64,000 nt of DNA from Micropterix aruncella (GCA_944548615.1 OX155964.1:13876087-13940086), one strand, 5' to 3'; shown: positions 1-45,882, counted from the stretch's first letter. The notes: generated from the letters alone by a model not told the origin. Made by a program: numbers and translations.

Positions 1-780
1 TGTACTTAGTTACTGAGTTATAAAATAAACAATTTCATATATGTTGACTGTATCTGTGTCTATTTTAATATATTGTCAACGGAACTACGCATGCACACAG
101 AGTTTCTAGTAAATATGATTAAATAGAACTCTGTCAAAAGTGAGACACAAGGTTTGAGACAAATGAACGGACATATCGTATGAGTTCAGTCGAATAAATG
201 GTTGTATAAGAATAGAAACTTACTTGTCGGCCATATCGTTGTTGAAATACGAAGCACTGCAGTTCCTGTTCGGACGCTTTCAAAACTTAAAATGGAGTAA
301 TCTTTTCAAACTTAAATTATATTGTAATACATATCAGTGTCTGTGGTTTCATATTCGCTTCTAAAATTCTTTATTATCTACCACAAAAATATTCTCATAT
401 CATATCTAACATTTTTAATTCCAGAATACTCCATGAGTGTTATCTCCTATGCACTGATATGAGGCTATCTCCATTCGCATGTGTAAGACCGACCACAACA
501 GAGATATTTGAAACCACTAAAAAAAAAATACACTAGAAGTAAATTGAAACGTACAAATACTTTTTAAGAGTTAGGCACTGGGATATGACTCAAAGTCTAT
601 CGAAAATTATATAAAACCTTTTCCGTTAGATTTTTAATTAAAATAAATGTTCCCGATACTTAGAACCGTAATCTCAATCACACGGATTTTTTACTCTCTA
701 TATTACAGAATAAACGTTCTCAATTATATTAGTTAAATTACATTACATGCAGGTTAATAACAAAAATCCGGGAGGCAAGT
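1..780. other. AT-rich DNA, nothing recognised
   Basis: No reading frame of note, no inverted repeat that I can pair, and no similarity to other repeats in the window was seen here. Confidence 0.5.
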
Positions 781-782
781 GG

Positions 783-972
783 AGGGAGGAAGAAGCAGAG
801 GCAGATCACCGGCCAGATGGAACGACCTCATCAAAGAAGTTACAAAAGGGTCAATGCAATCAGCGACCCGCCATGCAGAAGACAGGTCGAAGTGGAGGAG
901 CCTCGTAGGCAAACTGTTGTCTAGTGGCCACGATCCTCAGTAATGAGGGAACGACGGAGAAGAAGAAGAATA
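783..972 (+). pseudogene. 3' end of a non-LTR retrotransposon (RT C-terminus)
   Basis: A short + frame reads RGRSPARWNDLIKEVT, then an ED-RSKWRSLVGKL block, and stops at about 942. This matches the C-terminal tail of many arthropod LINE reverse transcriptases (pattern GRPxxRWxDDIKxxAG...DRxxW). The stop is followed by a GAA-rich tail, as expected at a LINE 3' end. Everything upstream of the tail is missing, so this is a 5'-truncated relic. A minus-strand relative is at 50360-50590. Confidence 0.7.
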
Positions 973-1242
973 ACAAAACATAGGCAATGTCACAATTTAT
1001 CACTTAAAAACATAGTTAGGTACAAGCTTAGGAGATATAGCTGAAGGTTCTTTTAGGAAAAACTTGCTGAGACACACGAGGCCTTGCCAGCCGCGGATAC
1101 AGAAAAAAACTCAAAGGGGGAGGGGAAGCCGATAAAAGACATTTTGGGCTATGGGTGTATTGACAAATCATGAAGTCACAAAGGCTAACTAACATGCTAC
1201 TTATGCAAGTACAACTATTCGACTGACGAATAAATTGCGTAT

Positions 1243-1845
1243 GGACGGATACTTAGAGGTGTCAATTACAACGGACAAACCCGTCACCCCAGGAAGTTTT
1301 AACGATATTGATCGTTTTGTCTCCCGTGAGGTGAGCGTAGAAGACTTTGGGACTAAACAGACCACTGTCTAGTTACGCCTCTCGCTCGAAGAAGCCAGCG
1401 CTTGACCGCGAGACACTGGGTTCGCGACCAGCAGGCGGCCTCGTGCCCTGACTACCAGTTTCGGCCAGATTTCCTCTCCCTTGATTAGTATCTACCGAGT
1501 CTATCGCGTACCACGGCGTCCATTCCCCCCCTACAACTCGGAATAAGGTGGCCGAATTGGTCGTTTCAAGCCGCTCTATAGGAAACAAAGCTATTTCCAG
1601 ATGCCAACGGTTATCAGTCGAGATGGACAGTCGATTGGCTGACGCCGCACGGTGCGCAAACCGTTCAGGAGTGCCCGAAGAGCGATTCCCAGGGGAACTG
1701 GCTTGCAAGCACAGAGTCCTACCCGGGCTCACACTTCTGCGCGGAGGCTACCGGATGGGTACTGACCTGTGAGATGGGCCGACCCTAACACATGGGTCAT
1801 AATGACCCAACTGCACTGGGCCCATTAGGGCAAGATGAACATCGC
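1243..1845 (+). repeat. GC-rich interspersed repeat, copy 1
   Basis: This GC-rich block stands out from the AT-rich surroundings and recurs at 12863-13485 in the same orientation. Rearranged or reversed pieces are at 8797-8990, 21117-21620 and 37407-37978. Shared landmarks are a segment with GAGGTGAGCGTAGAA, one with ACGCCGCACGGTGCGCAAAC and one with CCGACCCTA...ATGGGT. Open frames inside it are not conserved between copies. I cannot assign a class. Confidence 0.7.
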
Positions 1846-1896
1846 TTGAACATCAATGAAAAAAATATACGATACGTTATTAAAGACAATTGACAG

Positions 1897-3209
1897 GAAC
1901 GAAGGAAAAATATTTTTTCTTGATCCTCTTTGAGGTACGGAAAAAAACATTCTTAATCAACTTGCTTTTACCTAAAATAAGATTTGCTGGTACAATTGCA
2001 TTAGCTGTTGTGTCATCAGGAATTTCAGCTACACTTTCGAAAGGAGGTCGAATCGCACATGCAACGTTCAAAAACTTTTACTAAAAATTGCTACTGAAGA
2101 TATTAGCACAGTTTGTAGTATTCCGAAACAAAGCAATACTGGAAAATTGATACAGGACTGCTCAGTCTGGGACGAAGCTACAATGTCGAACAAGACTTCC
2201 GTTGACGCATTCGATAGAACAATGCGCGATTTGCGCAACACACACTCACCTATGGGTGGATGTACAATATTGTTCTTAGGTGACTTTCATCAAATCTTAC
2301 CGGTAGTAACGAGAGGGACACGTGCTGATAAAATTAATGCTTCATTGAAAAGGTCTTATCTTTGCCGAATGTGAATAGATTAGAACTCAAAACAAATATG
2401 ACAGTTTCGCTTTCTACACACGAAAACCGGAATTTTGCAGAGTTGTTGCCCAAAATAGGAAATGGGCAAATGTCACAAGTCAATGGGAGAAATAATCTAG
2501 ACAATCAAAACCTTTGAGTTTTAGTAAATGATGTTCAAAAATTGGTTGACAATGTCGACAAATTGGTATCCAGTAATTAATAATATACGTTCTAAGACTT
2601 CACCTTGGTTCAAAGAGAGAGCTATGTTGTCACCTACTAACGATGAAGTAGGTAAGGTAAACGGCTTAATTCTCTCGAAAATCAATGCACCGACGCAAAC
2701 ATACTACTCCTCTGTAGACTCTGTGCTTGACGTGGAAGAGGCTGTACATTTCCCAACACAATTTCGCAATTCCTTGCTGCTCTCTGTATTGGTTTTTTGA
2801 CTCCACATAAATTGGTTTAAAAGTAGGGTGTCCTATTATTTTATTACGGAACCCCAATCTACCCAAATTGTGTAATGGTACACATTTGCAGATAAAATAT
2901 TTAAAAACGTTCACAATAGAGCGCATAATACTGACCAGATGTGGAACTGGAGAAACAGCGTTAAATCCCCGGATTCCATTAATACCAACGGATTTACCTT
3001 TCCAATTCAAGCGACTGCGATTTCCCATAAAATTGTAGATGACGATCAATAAATCACAAGGTCAAACATTCAACGTTGCGATCGTAGATCTTGTTGAGTA
3101 TTTTCCCCATGGCCATGACGCGCTTTCACGCGTCACTGCTAGACAAAATTTGTTTGTATTTTGTTATGAAAAGTCAGCTGTAAACATTGTATATAAAGAC
3201 ATTCTATAA
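1897..3209 (+). pseudogene. Helitron helicase (PIF1-like) relic
   Basis: Several + frames in order encode a decayed PIF1-type helicase, the C-terminal half of a Helitron Rep-helicase. A weak Walker A region (KKTFLINLLL, about 1938) leads into IALAVVSSGISATL. Next come the Walker B-like VWDEATM (about 2165), GDFHQILPV (about 2280), NPRIPLIPTDLPFQFKRLRF shifted in frame, and MTINKSQGQT (about 3037) with a final ALSRVT motif before a stop at 3209. Frameshifts and in-frame stops show it is dead. The Rep nuclease half and Helitron termini were not found. A second, minus-strand fragment of the same kind lies at 34365-34640. Confidence 0.85.
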
Positions 3210-4080
3210 TAACTAGCATTAAAAATAAAATTTTGACGCTGACACTTAAAATTACCCAAATTTGAATCTATAGGCTGTGGACAAATTTTTATCTATTTTT
3301 CACGATAAAATTACTATTTAAACCAATGTTGACATTATTCATATTTCTCATTTCTGACTTATACTTATAATTTTACTTATAAATAAATAAATAAATAAAC
3401 GTTATAAAGTAAATATACTTAATATCTTTTTGCTAAGTGCACTCCTCATTTTATTTATTAGCAAATTGCACCCATGCGACCTCAGGAGTCTATATTTCAA
3501 ATGTCTAGGTTTAGCTCGCGCCAGCAGGGCACATTTTTGAAAATTTGAACACTTTAACATTTCTAAACATTTTTGAAACTTTCCGAACTTTTTGTAAATC
3601 AAACCTACTTAACCCCTCAGGATGTCCTAGTTTATGTTCCAAATTTCAAGTTAATCGGTCGGGCCGCTTAAGCAGTAGGTCTGGGAACATAGATATATAA
3701 AAACTTAAAACTATTATAATACTGATCGACACTGATTCCATTAGAGTCCTAATCATCATATTAAAACAGTTTTGTAGCAACCTATGTAATTGAACACGAA
3801 AACAAATAAAACACAAATAAACACATTGTTATCACACGACGTAAACCCAACGCGTTCATTGAATTACTAGATACAGGCACCTCCTATTCATTGCACTAAT
3901 CGATGATTACACTGCAATGCAGGAAACGGCGCATTATGTTCAATTCTCAATATTATTCGTATATTATGATGACCAACAACTGAATAAGGAGAGCAAGGGG
4001 GACATCTTTATATATCAAAAAATCAGCCTACGTATGTTTGTTCTAGCAAAACTCGAAACTTTGTTCAGTAAAAAACTTTT
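3210..4080. other. AT-rich DNA with a short (AAAT)n run
   Basis: A small AAAT-type microsatellite is at about 3381-3400. Text around 3620-3700 (AAGTTAATCGGTCGG..., then a run-out into TATATAAAAAC) resembles a worn LINE 3' tail, but I cannot confirm it. No gene is visible. Confidence 0.4.
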
Positions 4081-4081
4081 T

Positions 4082-4575
4082 TGACACAACGTTGCATTCG
4101 AATACGCACGTGTTTTATATTAAAATGAAATTTTGACACAACGTTTCATTCGAATACGCGCGTGTTTTATAGTAAAAATAAATTTTTACAAAACGTTGCA
4201 TTCCAATACGCGCGTGTTTTATAGTAAAATGAAATTTTAACACAACGTTGCATTCGAGTACGCGCGTGTTTTTTTATATTTAAATGAAATTTTGACACAA
4301 CGTTTCATTCGAATACGAGCGTGTTTTATAAAAAAAGAACTTTGACACAACGTTGCATTCAAATACGCGCGTGTTTTTAAATAATTTTTTTTTGACAACG
4401 TTGCATTCGAATACGCACGTGTTTTATATTAAAATGAAATTTTGACACAACGTAGCGTTTGAATACGCGTGTGTTTATAGTAGAATGAAATTTTGACACA
4501 ACATTGTATTTGAATACGCGCTTGTTTTTATAGTAAAATGAAATTCCGATACAATTTTGCATCCGAATACGCGCG
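4082..4575 (+). repeat. Minisatellite, ~52-bp unit, about 10 copies
   Basis: Ten successive units share the core ACAACGTTGCATTCGAATACG followed by CGTGTTTTATA and AAAATGAAATTTTGAC. Core starts fall near 4084, 4137, 4189, 4241, 4297, 4345, 4394, 4445, 4496 and 4549. Units differ by point changes (TTCGAA versus TTCAAA, GCGC versus GCAC), so the array is not freshly amplified. No conserved reading frame is seen. Confidence 0.9.
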
Positions 4576-5689
4576 ACAAAAGTCTTCGGTGCGGTGAACC
4601 GTTCGGTTCGATCCGTTTCGACATCGCTTCCCATTCGTTTCATATCAGACCAAAGGCTGATATGAAATGATGCCGCTCACTGGGGCCAACGGTAGTTCGG
4701 GAGCCCAAAATGGAACTACATCCTACTATCGACGATCCATCCAACTCTTCTAGGAAATTAAAGAAGCCGAAAAATGGATGTCTTAAAACAAATCAATGAT
4801 TTTGCAGAGTGCAAATCAAGACAAAAATAATTCTAGAAATGAATTTGTTCATATTCTCTTTACAATAAATAAAGTAGTAAATTTAAATATGTTGATATGC
4901 AAAATTGTTACGTCTGAAATAATATTATGTGGGTATTTTTTAGTCTTTCCAGTTTCGCACTTGGTAGTTTTACTCAAAATATAGTAACAAAAACTGACAT
5001 TATTTCCATCCAAACCGCCAAATAATATGAGATAAAGTTTAATTTAATTTAGCAATTTTATTGTGTTTATTTTGTAACTTCCTATTTTTAGTAAATACTA
5101 ATTTGATTTTATTATCACGGTTATATTAAATAATTAAATGAAATTAACTTAATGTGTGTATGGCTCATTCTGATGAAATCTTCCCATTGATATTAAACAC
5201 ATTTAAGCCAGACAATTCGTACACGAAAAAGACCCCGACCTTAATTGGGTCATGTAGTTCTAATTTTACTTTCCTGGCAAGGAAAGATTGTCTGTTGGCC
5301 GGGAAAGTCTTAGGTGACACAGCCAATTTTTTTAATATGTTGTTAGGGCCTATGCCAACAGTAAGAGACTGAAAAAGCAGAGTTTTTTCTACTATTTCGA
5401 ACTCTTTCTGGTCGTTACCCCTTTTGGCAGTTTATTTATTAGTTAATTCACAGTATTTATTTATATATAATAATTTTATACGTATGTATGTAATATATAA
5501 ATATAGTTAATTATGCATCTATTTAATTATTTACCTTCTACTTATTATGTTTTCTGATTATTTATTTTATATAGTATTTAGTTCGTATATAAACTTATTT
5601 GATATACCTAATTTGATCTACAGATTTATTTTACATAATTATTATATCAGTAAGTAATTTCCGTCAGGCACATGTTTCATCAGTCTGTC
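4576..5689. other. Intergenic DNA, nothing recognised
   Basis: There are only short open frames with no recognisable protein content. The palindromic pair CATATCAG...CTGATATG near 4640-4670 is too small to classify. Confidence 0.4.
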
Positions 5690-5763
5690 CTACAAACTTC
5701 ACGCGGTAAATTCGTTCTATCCTATTTATAATGCCAAACAACCGCGATAGTCATCGATTTCAT
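5690..5763 (+). repeat. Penelope-like terminal repeat, single arm
   Basis: The text TTCACGCGGTAAATTCG, then ATCCTATTTATAATG and CCGCGATAGTC, matches the outer part of the inverted repeats flanking the Penelope-like fragments at 11815-12600 and 23142-23702. Here it stands alone, without coding sequence. Confidence 0.65.
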
Positions 5764-6164
5764 ATTATTGTTATACACAATGTTTATGATCAGACTGTAA
5801 ATCATTGTGTTTAACAATAAGTCGCCTTGTACACATTTATTGGACCACTGCCAAACATTTCGGAGCCAGCTTATTGAGAAAAAAATATCATACAAATCCT
5901 AGATGATACTGAATTTGACCAATGTATCTTTCCTAATATAGGAAGTTAATGTGTTTTATTATTTTAATTAATGTGTTTTATTATTATTGTAATTAAATAT
6001 ATTTTATTGTTACTATGTACCTATTTAAACATCAAAATAGAATTTAACCTTCAATTAAATTCACAGGAAAAAACTCGTTTAACCTGTCTATGGACAAGTC
6101 GGGTTTATTGGGTATGTATATTGCTCTTAAAACCAAATAGGTGAGTAGGTATTAGTACCTATAG

Positions 6165-6400
6165 ATTCAGTTTTTACACGACTGGCCGAAAGAAAGAGTG
6201 TTATGTGTTTTGGATTCATATATGTATGTTTTCCGTTTCTTTATTCCACCATAACCTCTAAACGCTTGAGCCGATTTAGATGCGTGTGGTATTGTTAGAA
6301 TCGTTACATTATCCCTTGTGTCAAAGAGTACATTAACAGTCCAAATATCAAATAAATATTTGTCTAACAGTCCAAAGGTTAATAAATTAATATACAACAT
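6165..6400 (-). repeat. Interspersed repeat (CACGACTG family), copy 1
   Basis: Landmarks TTACACGACTG, a CCGTTTCTTTATTCCA block and AGTCCAAATATCAAATAAATA also occur at 9780-9965 (opposite strand) and 46190-46500. The copies are AT-rich and have no coding potential. Class unknown. Confidence 0.55.
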
Positions 6401-6429
6401 ATGGCTATACAGGTTTTTTTATTAGTGAC

Positions 6430-6560
6430 AACATTGTAGTACATGAATCAGTACGACCAGGTAAGCAACTTTAATATTTTTTTATAGTTTTTTTTTTTGT
6501 TAATTTGAAAACGTTTATTAAAAAAAAGTAATAAAAGCGTTGTGCGCGCTGCGCCATTCG
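6430..6560. repeat. Fragment of a T-rich foldback repeat
   Basis: GAATCAGTACG...GTAAGCAACTTTAA is shared with the left end of the foldback element at 48520-48910. A GCGCGCTGCGCCAT motif follows, as it does there. The right arm is absent. Confidence 0.5.
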
Positions 6561-6649
6561 TGATATTTTACCTACTGCTAATTCTTGTATTTCTTTTGCC
6601 CAATAGCTCCTAAGTATTATTGGTTATTATGACATTATTATTAGTCTTA

Positions 6650-7538
6650 GGGCCGATTTTTCAATAGTCAGATAAACAGTCGGATAGGGCTTATTCATTA
6701 GATATTACAAAATTTAATTTTTCAATAGTCACTTAACAGTTATCAAAGGAATAAAAATACTATTCGCTGAATAAAGTTATCCGCTGCTCCGAGGGTCGGA
6801 TAACGAGTTATTCTTCCAATAAATTGATCCGTCAAACTGATTTTGACAGTGAGAGGATAGGTTATGATAATTTCTGGTGATCTTTTGCGTTGAGAAATGG
6901 ATTTATTCGCTGTGTTAGATGACGTTGCTATTGAAGAAGAAGCAGAAATTATAATTGCTTAAAACCGGTTCTGAGAAAACAAAGAGTAGTGAGAAACTGA
7001 CCGGATAATTTTGTACAATGGGATGATGTGGAATTTAAGCGAAGATTCAGAATACAAAAAGAAACCGTCGAGTATCTGCTGACATTGATTGAAGGCCAAA
7101 TTAAACACAATACATAAAGGTTAGTTCATGCTTATGACGATGCATCAAACCACCTATGATGCAATTACTTGTCCTGAAACTAACAGACCTATCTCGTTTT
7201 ATTATTAAACTTTCCATTTTTAAACGACAAACTCGCAAATTCACGAAAGACGACAAACAAAGCGCGCAATTCGAGGTTATGTTGATAGCAAATGTCAAAT
7301 AAATATTCTTTAATAGCTTCTCGCTCTAGCATATAGAGTGGTTCAATCATTCTGTCTCGCTTTTCGTGTATTGTCTGAAGTTAGTGCTGCCAACATAGCG
7401 AAATATCTTCCAATAACTATTTGACAGTTATTTGATGATTGAAAAACTCGCAGATGTTATTCGATGAATAAATCAATAGATAAAATAATTCCTTGGATAC
7501 TTATTAGACAGTTTATATGACGATTGAAAAATCGGCCC
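6650..7538 (+). mobile_element. Degenerate PIF/Harbinger transposon with TTA duplication
   Basis: The left end GGGCCGATTTTTCAATAG is matched by ATTGAAAAATCGGCCC at the right end, and TTA flanks both sides (6647-6649 and 7539-7541). A 3-bp TTA/TWA duplication and a GGGCC-type terminus are typical of the PIF/Harbinger superfamily. The ~0.9 kb length is far too short for an autonomous element, and the remaining coding part is broken. Confidence 0.85.
6897..7115 (+). pseudogene. HARBI1-like transposase N-terminal relic
   Basis: The first frame starts MDLFAVLDDVAIEEEAE and hits a stop near 6959. In another frame a FVQWDDVEFKRRFRIQKET segment continues into VEYLLTLIEG. This FR(I/L)xKETVxxLLxLIE pattern is typical of the N-terminal half of HARBI1/DDE_Tnp_4 transposases. 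The DDE catalytic domain is absent. Confidence 0.65.
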
Positions 7539-7871
7539 TTAGTATGTAATACCTAGTCATAGTATGTAATAGTATGACGTAACTTCAGTCGTTATATTGG
7601 TACATATCACTTGCCTAGGCAATCCTAGGCCTTTAATCCAATCCTTGCCTAGGACTTTAACAAGCTGCTAGCAGCTTGTTAAAAACATCGTCGTATTGTT
7701 TACTATACTCGTACCTATTCTTTTGTAAACCTATTTGTATATTCACAATAGACAGCAATAAAAGATTTATGTTTATAGCAGCCGGGCTAGGATTTCATTT
7801 AACTTTTATGATTATTTTAGGTTCAATAGTGCCAGAGGGCTGAACAGCATTAAGACAATTTACAAAACAAA
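7539..7871 (+). promoter_or_regulatory. Presumed P450 5' flank
   Basis: These 330 bases lie between the Harbinger element and the P450 start codon. I see no convincing TATA box at a fixed distance. AAAACAAAATG gives the ATG an A at -3, an acceptable insect start context. Promoter status is inferred only from position. Confidence 0.3.
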
Positions 7872-41390
<33,519 letters not shown>

Positions 41391-42817
41391 AAACGTAGGT
41401 GGACTTTTTGGACGGTTGAATTAGATACAGAGTACTAATAGATTTTCCATATCTTCATTTCCTTTAAGATCGCAATTTTGACTTATGATTGAGCGGTAGT
41501 TATAGACAGTTAATGGTGTATTTAGCAACTAGCAGTAATTATGATTGTAGTAAAATACTCCAACTTTTATGTTTCACTATCTAGCGACCAATACTGCCAA
41601 TATGTATCAAAATAGGTCGTCTTAAAATATATATAAATATTAGAATTCATGATATCATTTCTTTTACCCTACTTCTGGCAACCATATCCTACTGAAATTC
41701 CCAAGTGACATTTTATTTTGTGAAAAGAGGAGTTTGGATCGCTCTCTCCGCTCGTGATCCACTTTTCAAACTAAATAAAATAACATATTTTTAATTCCGC
41801 GGTTTACCAACCGACCAGGAGGAAAAGTATTGTAAACGCGCTAAAAATCGTTTAGAGATGAGGACGGAAATATATATTTTGAGCACCCTAAGACGATTTA
41901 GACCGTTTCCCGGTTGAAGTCTCTGTGTGTCTGCCTGTCTGTCTGTTTGTCTGTATGTATTCCTCGACGACAGTTCCTAAACGCTTAATCCGACTGAAAT
42001 TTGGTATGCAGGTATTATTTGGTCATGGCAAGAGTTGTAAAGATTGTGGTTGAAATCTGACCACCGGGAATAGTCATATATCATCCTGGAAATATTGGAC
42101 TTAGAGATTTTAAATTTGATACACAGATAGATACCTTGTTGGGCCGAAATCGTATTGTGAAATTTTGGTTGGAATATCTGTTGTATATACAACCTACACT
42201 AATGATATTCAAATTTCGTCATACAAATATATCAGGGAATCATATATTTAAATTTGCGTTATCGCGCGATTGCGATTGGAATTTTTAAAGAAGCGGCGAC
42301 GCACGTTCGAAATTTGAATCTTTATTGCGATATGTCGATAGTTGGAAATTGGAATGTTTAACAGCGAATTTTACGGCGATGCGCGTTTGAAATTCGATTT
42401 TCAAATTAAGTGAGTTGACGTCCTTGGTTAATTTCCGGAAAAGTCTTGGGTGAAACAACCCATATTTTTAGCAATAAGATCCATCGGACAACTAGCGAAG
42501 AACAAGTCGATTGTTAATTCGTGATCCCGTTGACGTTCTAGTGCATAGTGTAACCCTAGATAAAGTTTTAGATTTTTTTTTCATAATAAAGTTTGTATAA
42601 AATTCAATCGGTATTTTAATCATAAGACAAATAATAATTTAGTATTTACTGAGGCTGAAAGTAATATCAATTTCCAAAACTCCAATTTCTGAGTATCAAA
42701 AGTACCAAGAAGGTGCTGCAGAAGAAGAAGGAGAATTCGGCGAAGAAGAGGAGGAAGCAGATGACTACTATTTTTTCTTGTGATTATACAAGATTAGAAT
42801 ATATATTTAGTTTGATG
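41391..42817. other. 3' flank of the P450 with a short (CTGT)n run
   Basis: A TCTG/CTGT microsatellite is at about 41926-41958, inside text (GACGACAGTTCCTAAACGC, CTGAAATTTGGTATGCAGG) that resembles worn interspersed repeats of Lepidoptera. No gene is visible. Confidence 0.4.
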
Positions 42818-43156
42818 ATTGAAACCGCGTTTCAAAAACATAATATAATTGTAATTTTCTCTACAGACGATATAGGTACACATAAAGTTAACACGTCAAT
42901 TTCACAATTCAATACTTGCGTTTGAATTGGATTGAAACCGCGTTTCAAAAACATAGTATAATTGTAATTGTCTCTACAGACGATATAGGTACACATAAAG
43001 TTAACACGTCAATTTCACAATTCAATACTTGCGTTTGAATTGGATTGAAACCGCGTTTCAAAAACATAATATAATTGTAATTTTCTCTACAGACGATATA
43101 GGTACACATACAGTTAACACGTCAATTTCACAATTCAATACTTGCGTTTGAATTGG
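42818..43156 (+). repeat. Tandem repeat, 113-bp unit, exactly 3 copies
   Basis: ATTGAAACCGCGTTTCAAAA begins at 42818, 42931 and 43044, and a degenerate fourth start ATTGAAAGCGTGAG is at 43157. The three units differ by only a few bases (for example AATATAATTG versus AGTATAATTG), indicating recent amplification. Each contains the palindrome GAAACCGCGTTTC. Confidence 0.95.
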
Positions 43157-43174
43157 ATTGAAAGCGTGAGAGAT

Positions 43175-43224
43175 TTATTTTACCAAAAATGGGATTGCCA
43201 TTAAAAAAAGGTTGAAAAACACTG
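43175..43224. repeat. Possible hAT terminal repeat
   Basis: AAAGGTTGAAAAACACTG, read on the minus strand as CAGTGTTTTTCAACCTTT, is a Charlie-type hAT terminus. It directly follows the 113-bp array. No transposase is attached. Confidence 0.5.
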
Positions 43225-43452
43225 CTTTAGAATAGCAAAAACCGAAACAAGTCCAACAATTTCGGAGTTTTGAGCGTTGCGCAGTTCACACAAATCTTTG
43301 GAAGCTGAAAAATTGGTCTCTATTGGAGCAGGTCCTAACACATATTTAAAAAATGGAAGTACGGATGTATGTATTGATTGACTGGGCTTACATTGATATA
43401 GCAGATACGTACAAACCTACAGTAAATGTGACGTTAATTCGATGGTAATAAT

Positions 43453-43640
43453 ATGGTATACTATATATATAGCTCAATAAAAATCTGTAACCACCTACCT
43501 GCAAATATTAAAGAGTTAAAAGGAAAATGCCACAGCATTAAAGAAATGGCTTATCGAAAAAAGCTTTTACAAATTAAATTAATATTTCTCCTAATACAAT
43601 ATTGTGGGCATACATTTTTTATAATAATTCGATTATGAAG
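43453..43640 (+). pseudogene. LINE reverse transcriptase C-terminal fragment
   Basis: The frame reads SSIKICNHLPANIKELKGK, then a lysine-rich KKLLQIK segment. This resembles the K(I/L)YNxLPxxIKxL tail of CR1/Jockey-like reverse transcriptases. Only this end is present. Confidence 0.45.
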
Positions 43641-45572
43641 ATTACGCATTTTGAATTATATACATTTCTTTTATATATAATAAGCGGATTTTTGATTATT
43701 CCTTGTTATTTTAATTATTCCTTTTTTATATTATTGGTAAATTATTTTTATTTATTTTTTCTGCTGTTAGTGCTACCATTGATTATAGAGGTATCTACTT
43801 ATTTAATGTGGTCTATTTCGATTACTTATTTCATGTTATTTCGTTCCATTCAATGAACATTACGATTTTTTTAATATTGAAAGATTGTTAGTAGGTATAT
43901 TGTTTTTTTTATGATTTAATTTTATTGTTATTATTGTTATTAGCTAGATAGGTAGAATAACGAATAACAGGGAATTATGAGAGACATAATCTGCTGCATT
44001 ATCACCATAAATGTAACACCATAAATATATTTCTTTTTATTTACTACCTGTGCCTGGTCAGACTACACAATTAAAGTATTCCAAATTATTATTATTATTG
44101 TTTATTTTTTTTCAAGAAAAATATGCAACATGAACATCTATGTGAAACTGGTCTAACAGCTTCAAATTTAGTTTTGTTCGTTGAACTAGTTAAAGCAATA
44201 ACCGGCAGATAGCGCTGTATACAAAGTTATTCAATAAAATAATAATCACATAAATTAAAGCATCACATAAATTAAAGCAATGCGTTCCCATTATGAAAAG
44301 CATTTTTTTTAAATATTAGAATTAAAGAAAACATTTTAAATATTCTTTAGTTTGTTTAATCGTTCCATGGATGCATTTCTTTTATTACATGCAATGTAAA
44401 CTACACTTTCCTTCAGTTTTGTTGATCCGAACGTGGGAACGACTCGGAATAGCGATGTATTTAAAAAAATTAATTGTAATCGTATACAAAATTTCTCACC
44501 ACCGGACGGCCAAATGGAAAATATAAAATTGTTTTTGTTTATTTATTATTTTTTCCATCTGTAAAACCACGTTATTGGTTTTGGGAGATGGTTTTGTTCA
44601 AAAGATATTATTCTACATAACAGACTGAGTTGAAAAGCATCTCCATTATTTTTTTAAACTTTTGCCTTAGTCATCGAGGAAAACTATTTCGTCGTACTAG
44701 TTTATCCACTACAAGGATGTCACTAATTAAAAACTCAGCCTGTATATTCTGATACAATTATACCCTTTTTAAAGCGAACATTCTGCTTCTTCGTGGTTCT
44801 TGTTTATTAGCAATGTTCCAGCTTTATAGGGTATAAATAAAAAACTCTTGTCGCTTTTTAATGGCCATTTGAGATCATTGTAAAGTTTAGGGGCTATAAA
44901 TAAACCCATAACTTGCATGTCCAAATTTGGGCCCCATAAAGGGAATGGTAGAGTTTAGTGTGGTAACATTTCTAATCACAAGCCGCTGATGACGCCTAAT
45001 TTGTTGGTCGATGTTGATATGGATCGTTTTAATGATTACGTGGACATATAGTATCCTCACATCGAGGACCATGTAATCCCTAAATAGTGAATCAAATGGA
45101 TAGCGTAGTGGTTTCCTATTTGTCACTCTATCCTGCCTTTCGTGCCTCATAACAAAATTCTATAAAATTAATAGCAGTGATTCCACAACTTATAATGCCA
45201 TACCGTAGCAGCGACTTGCTTAATGCATGTTACAATGCTTGTTGTACCTTATTGTGCTCATATGATTGAAAATCTAAAACATATAGTAAATGCTAGCTTT
45301 AAACTATATGGTGTCTTGGACCTACAGAGACATTTGCCAGTCGTATGGCTATCGTGTGTTATAAAAAAAACCCTCTTTCTCGAGACACTCTTCAGGTTAA
45401 CTGATATTTACCGAATAATTAGTGAGAGTTCGGGATGTCAGACCGGAATATCAGCAGTCCGAATCGATTGATCGCGTCAACTGTACTTTAATATGCTAAA
45501 CTCGACAGATCGCAACGTCGCGTCGCTTTTGTTTAGTTAGTTGACTGCAACCTCTGTCTTCTGACGCCTAAC
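43641..45572. other. AT-rich intergenic DNA, nothing recognised
   Basis: An 87-codon minus frame at 44887-45150 (RQDRVTNRKPLRYPFDSLF) vaguely resembles the end of a LINE ORF, too weakly to call. No other feature was found. Confidence 0.35.
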
Positions 45573-45575
45573 AAT

Positions 45576-45882
45576 GGACTCGATTACGTTTCTTCGTGAA
45601 CTAAAATTTAAAAAAAATAGTTCATGTGAACGAGACAGGGCAATACTTTCGAACGAAATTGAAATAAACAGTAGTCACTTTTCCGCACCGAATTAAAACC
45701 ACCCACCGAAGATAAACCAGCTAAATCTAACACCGCTCGAAATGTGGTTAAACTTATTTGGACGGCTATAAGTTCGACAGATAGTTTTGAAGCAGGAAAA
45801 TTGACGATTGTTCATTTCATATTCCGCACTAACGTATTGCTTTGTCTCGTTCGGTTGAACTAATCGGGAGGCAATCGGGCCC
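45576..45882. mobile_element. MITE family M1, copy D
   Basis: Ends GGACTCGATTACGTTTC and GCAATCGGGCCC, with AAT duplicated at 45573-45575 and 45883-45885. Confidence 0.87.

Noticed and set aside
1373..1772. 119-codon minus and 74-codon plus frames in the GC-rich repeat
   Set aside because: The frames are not kept open in the other copies of the repeat, so they are not genes.
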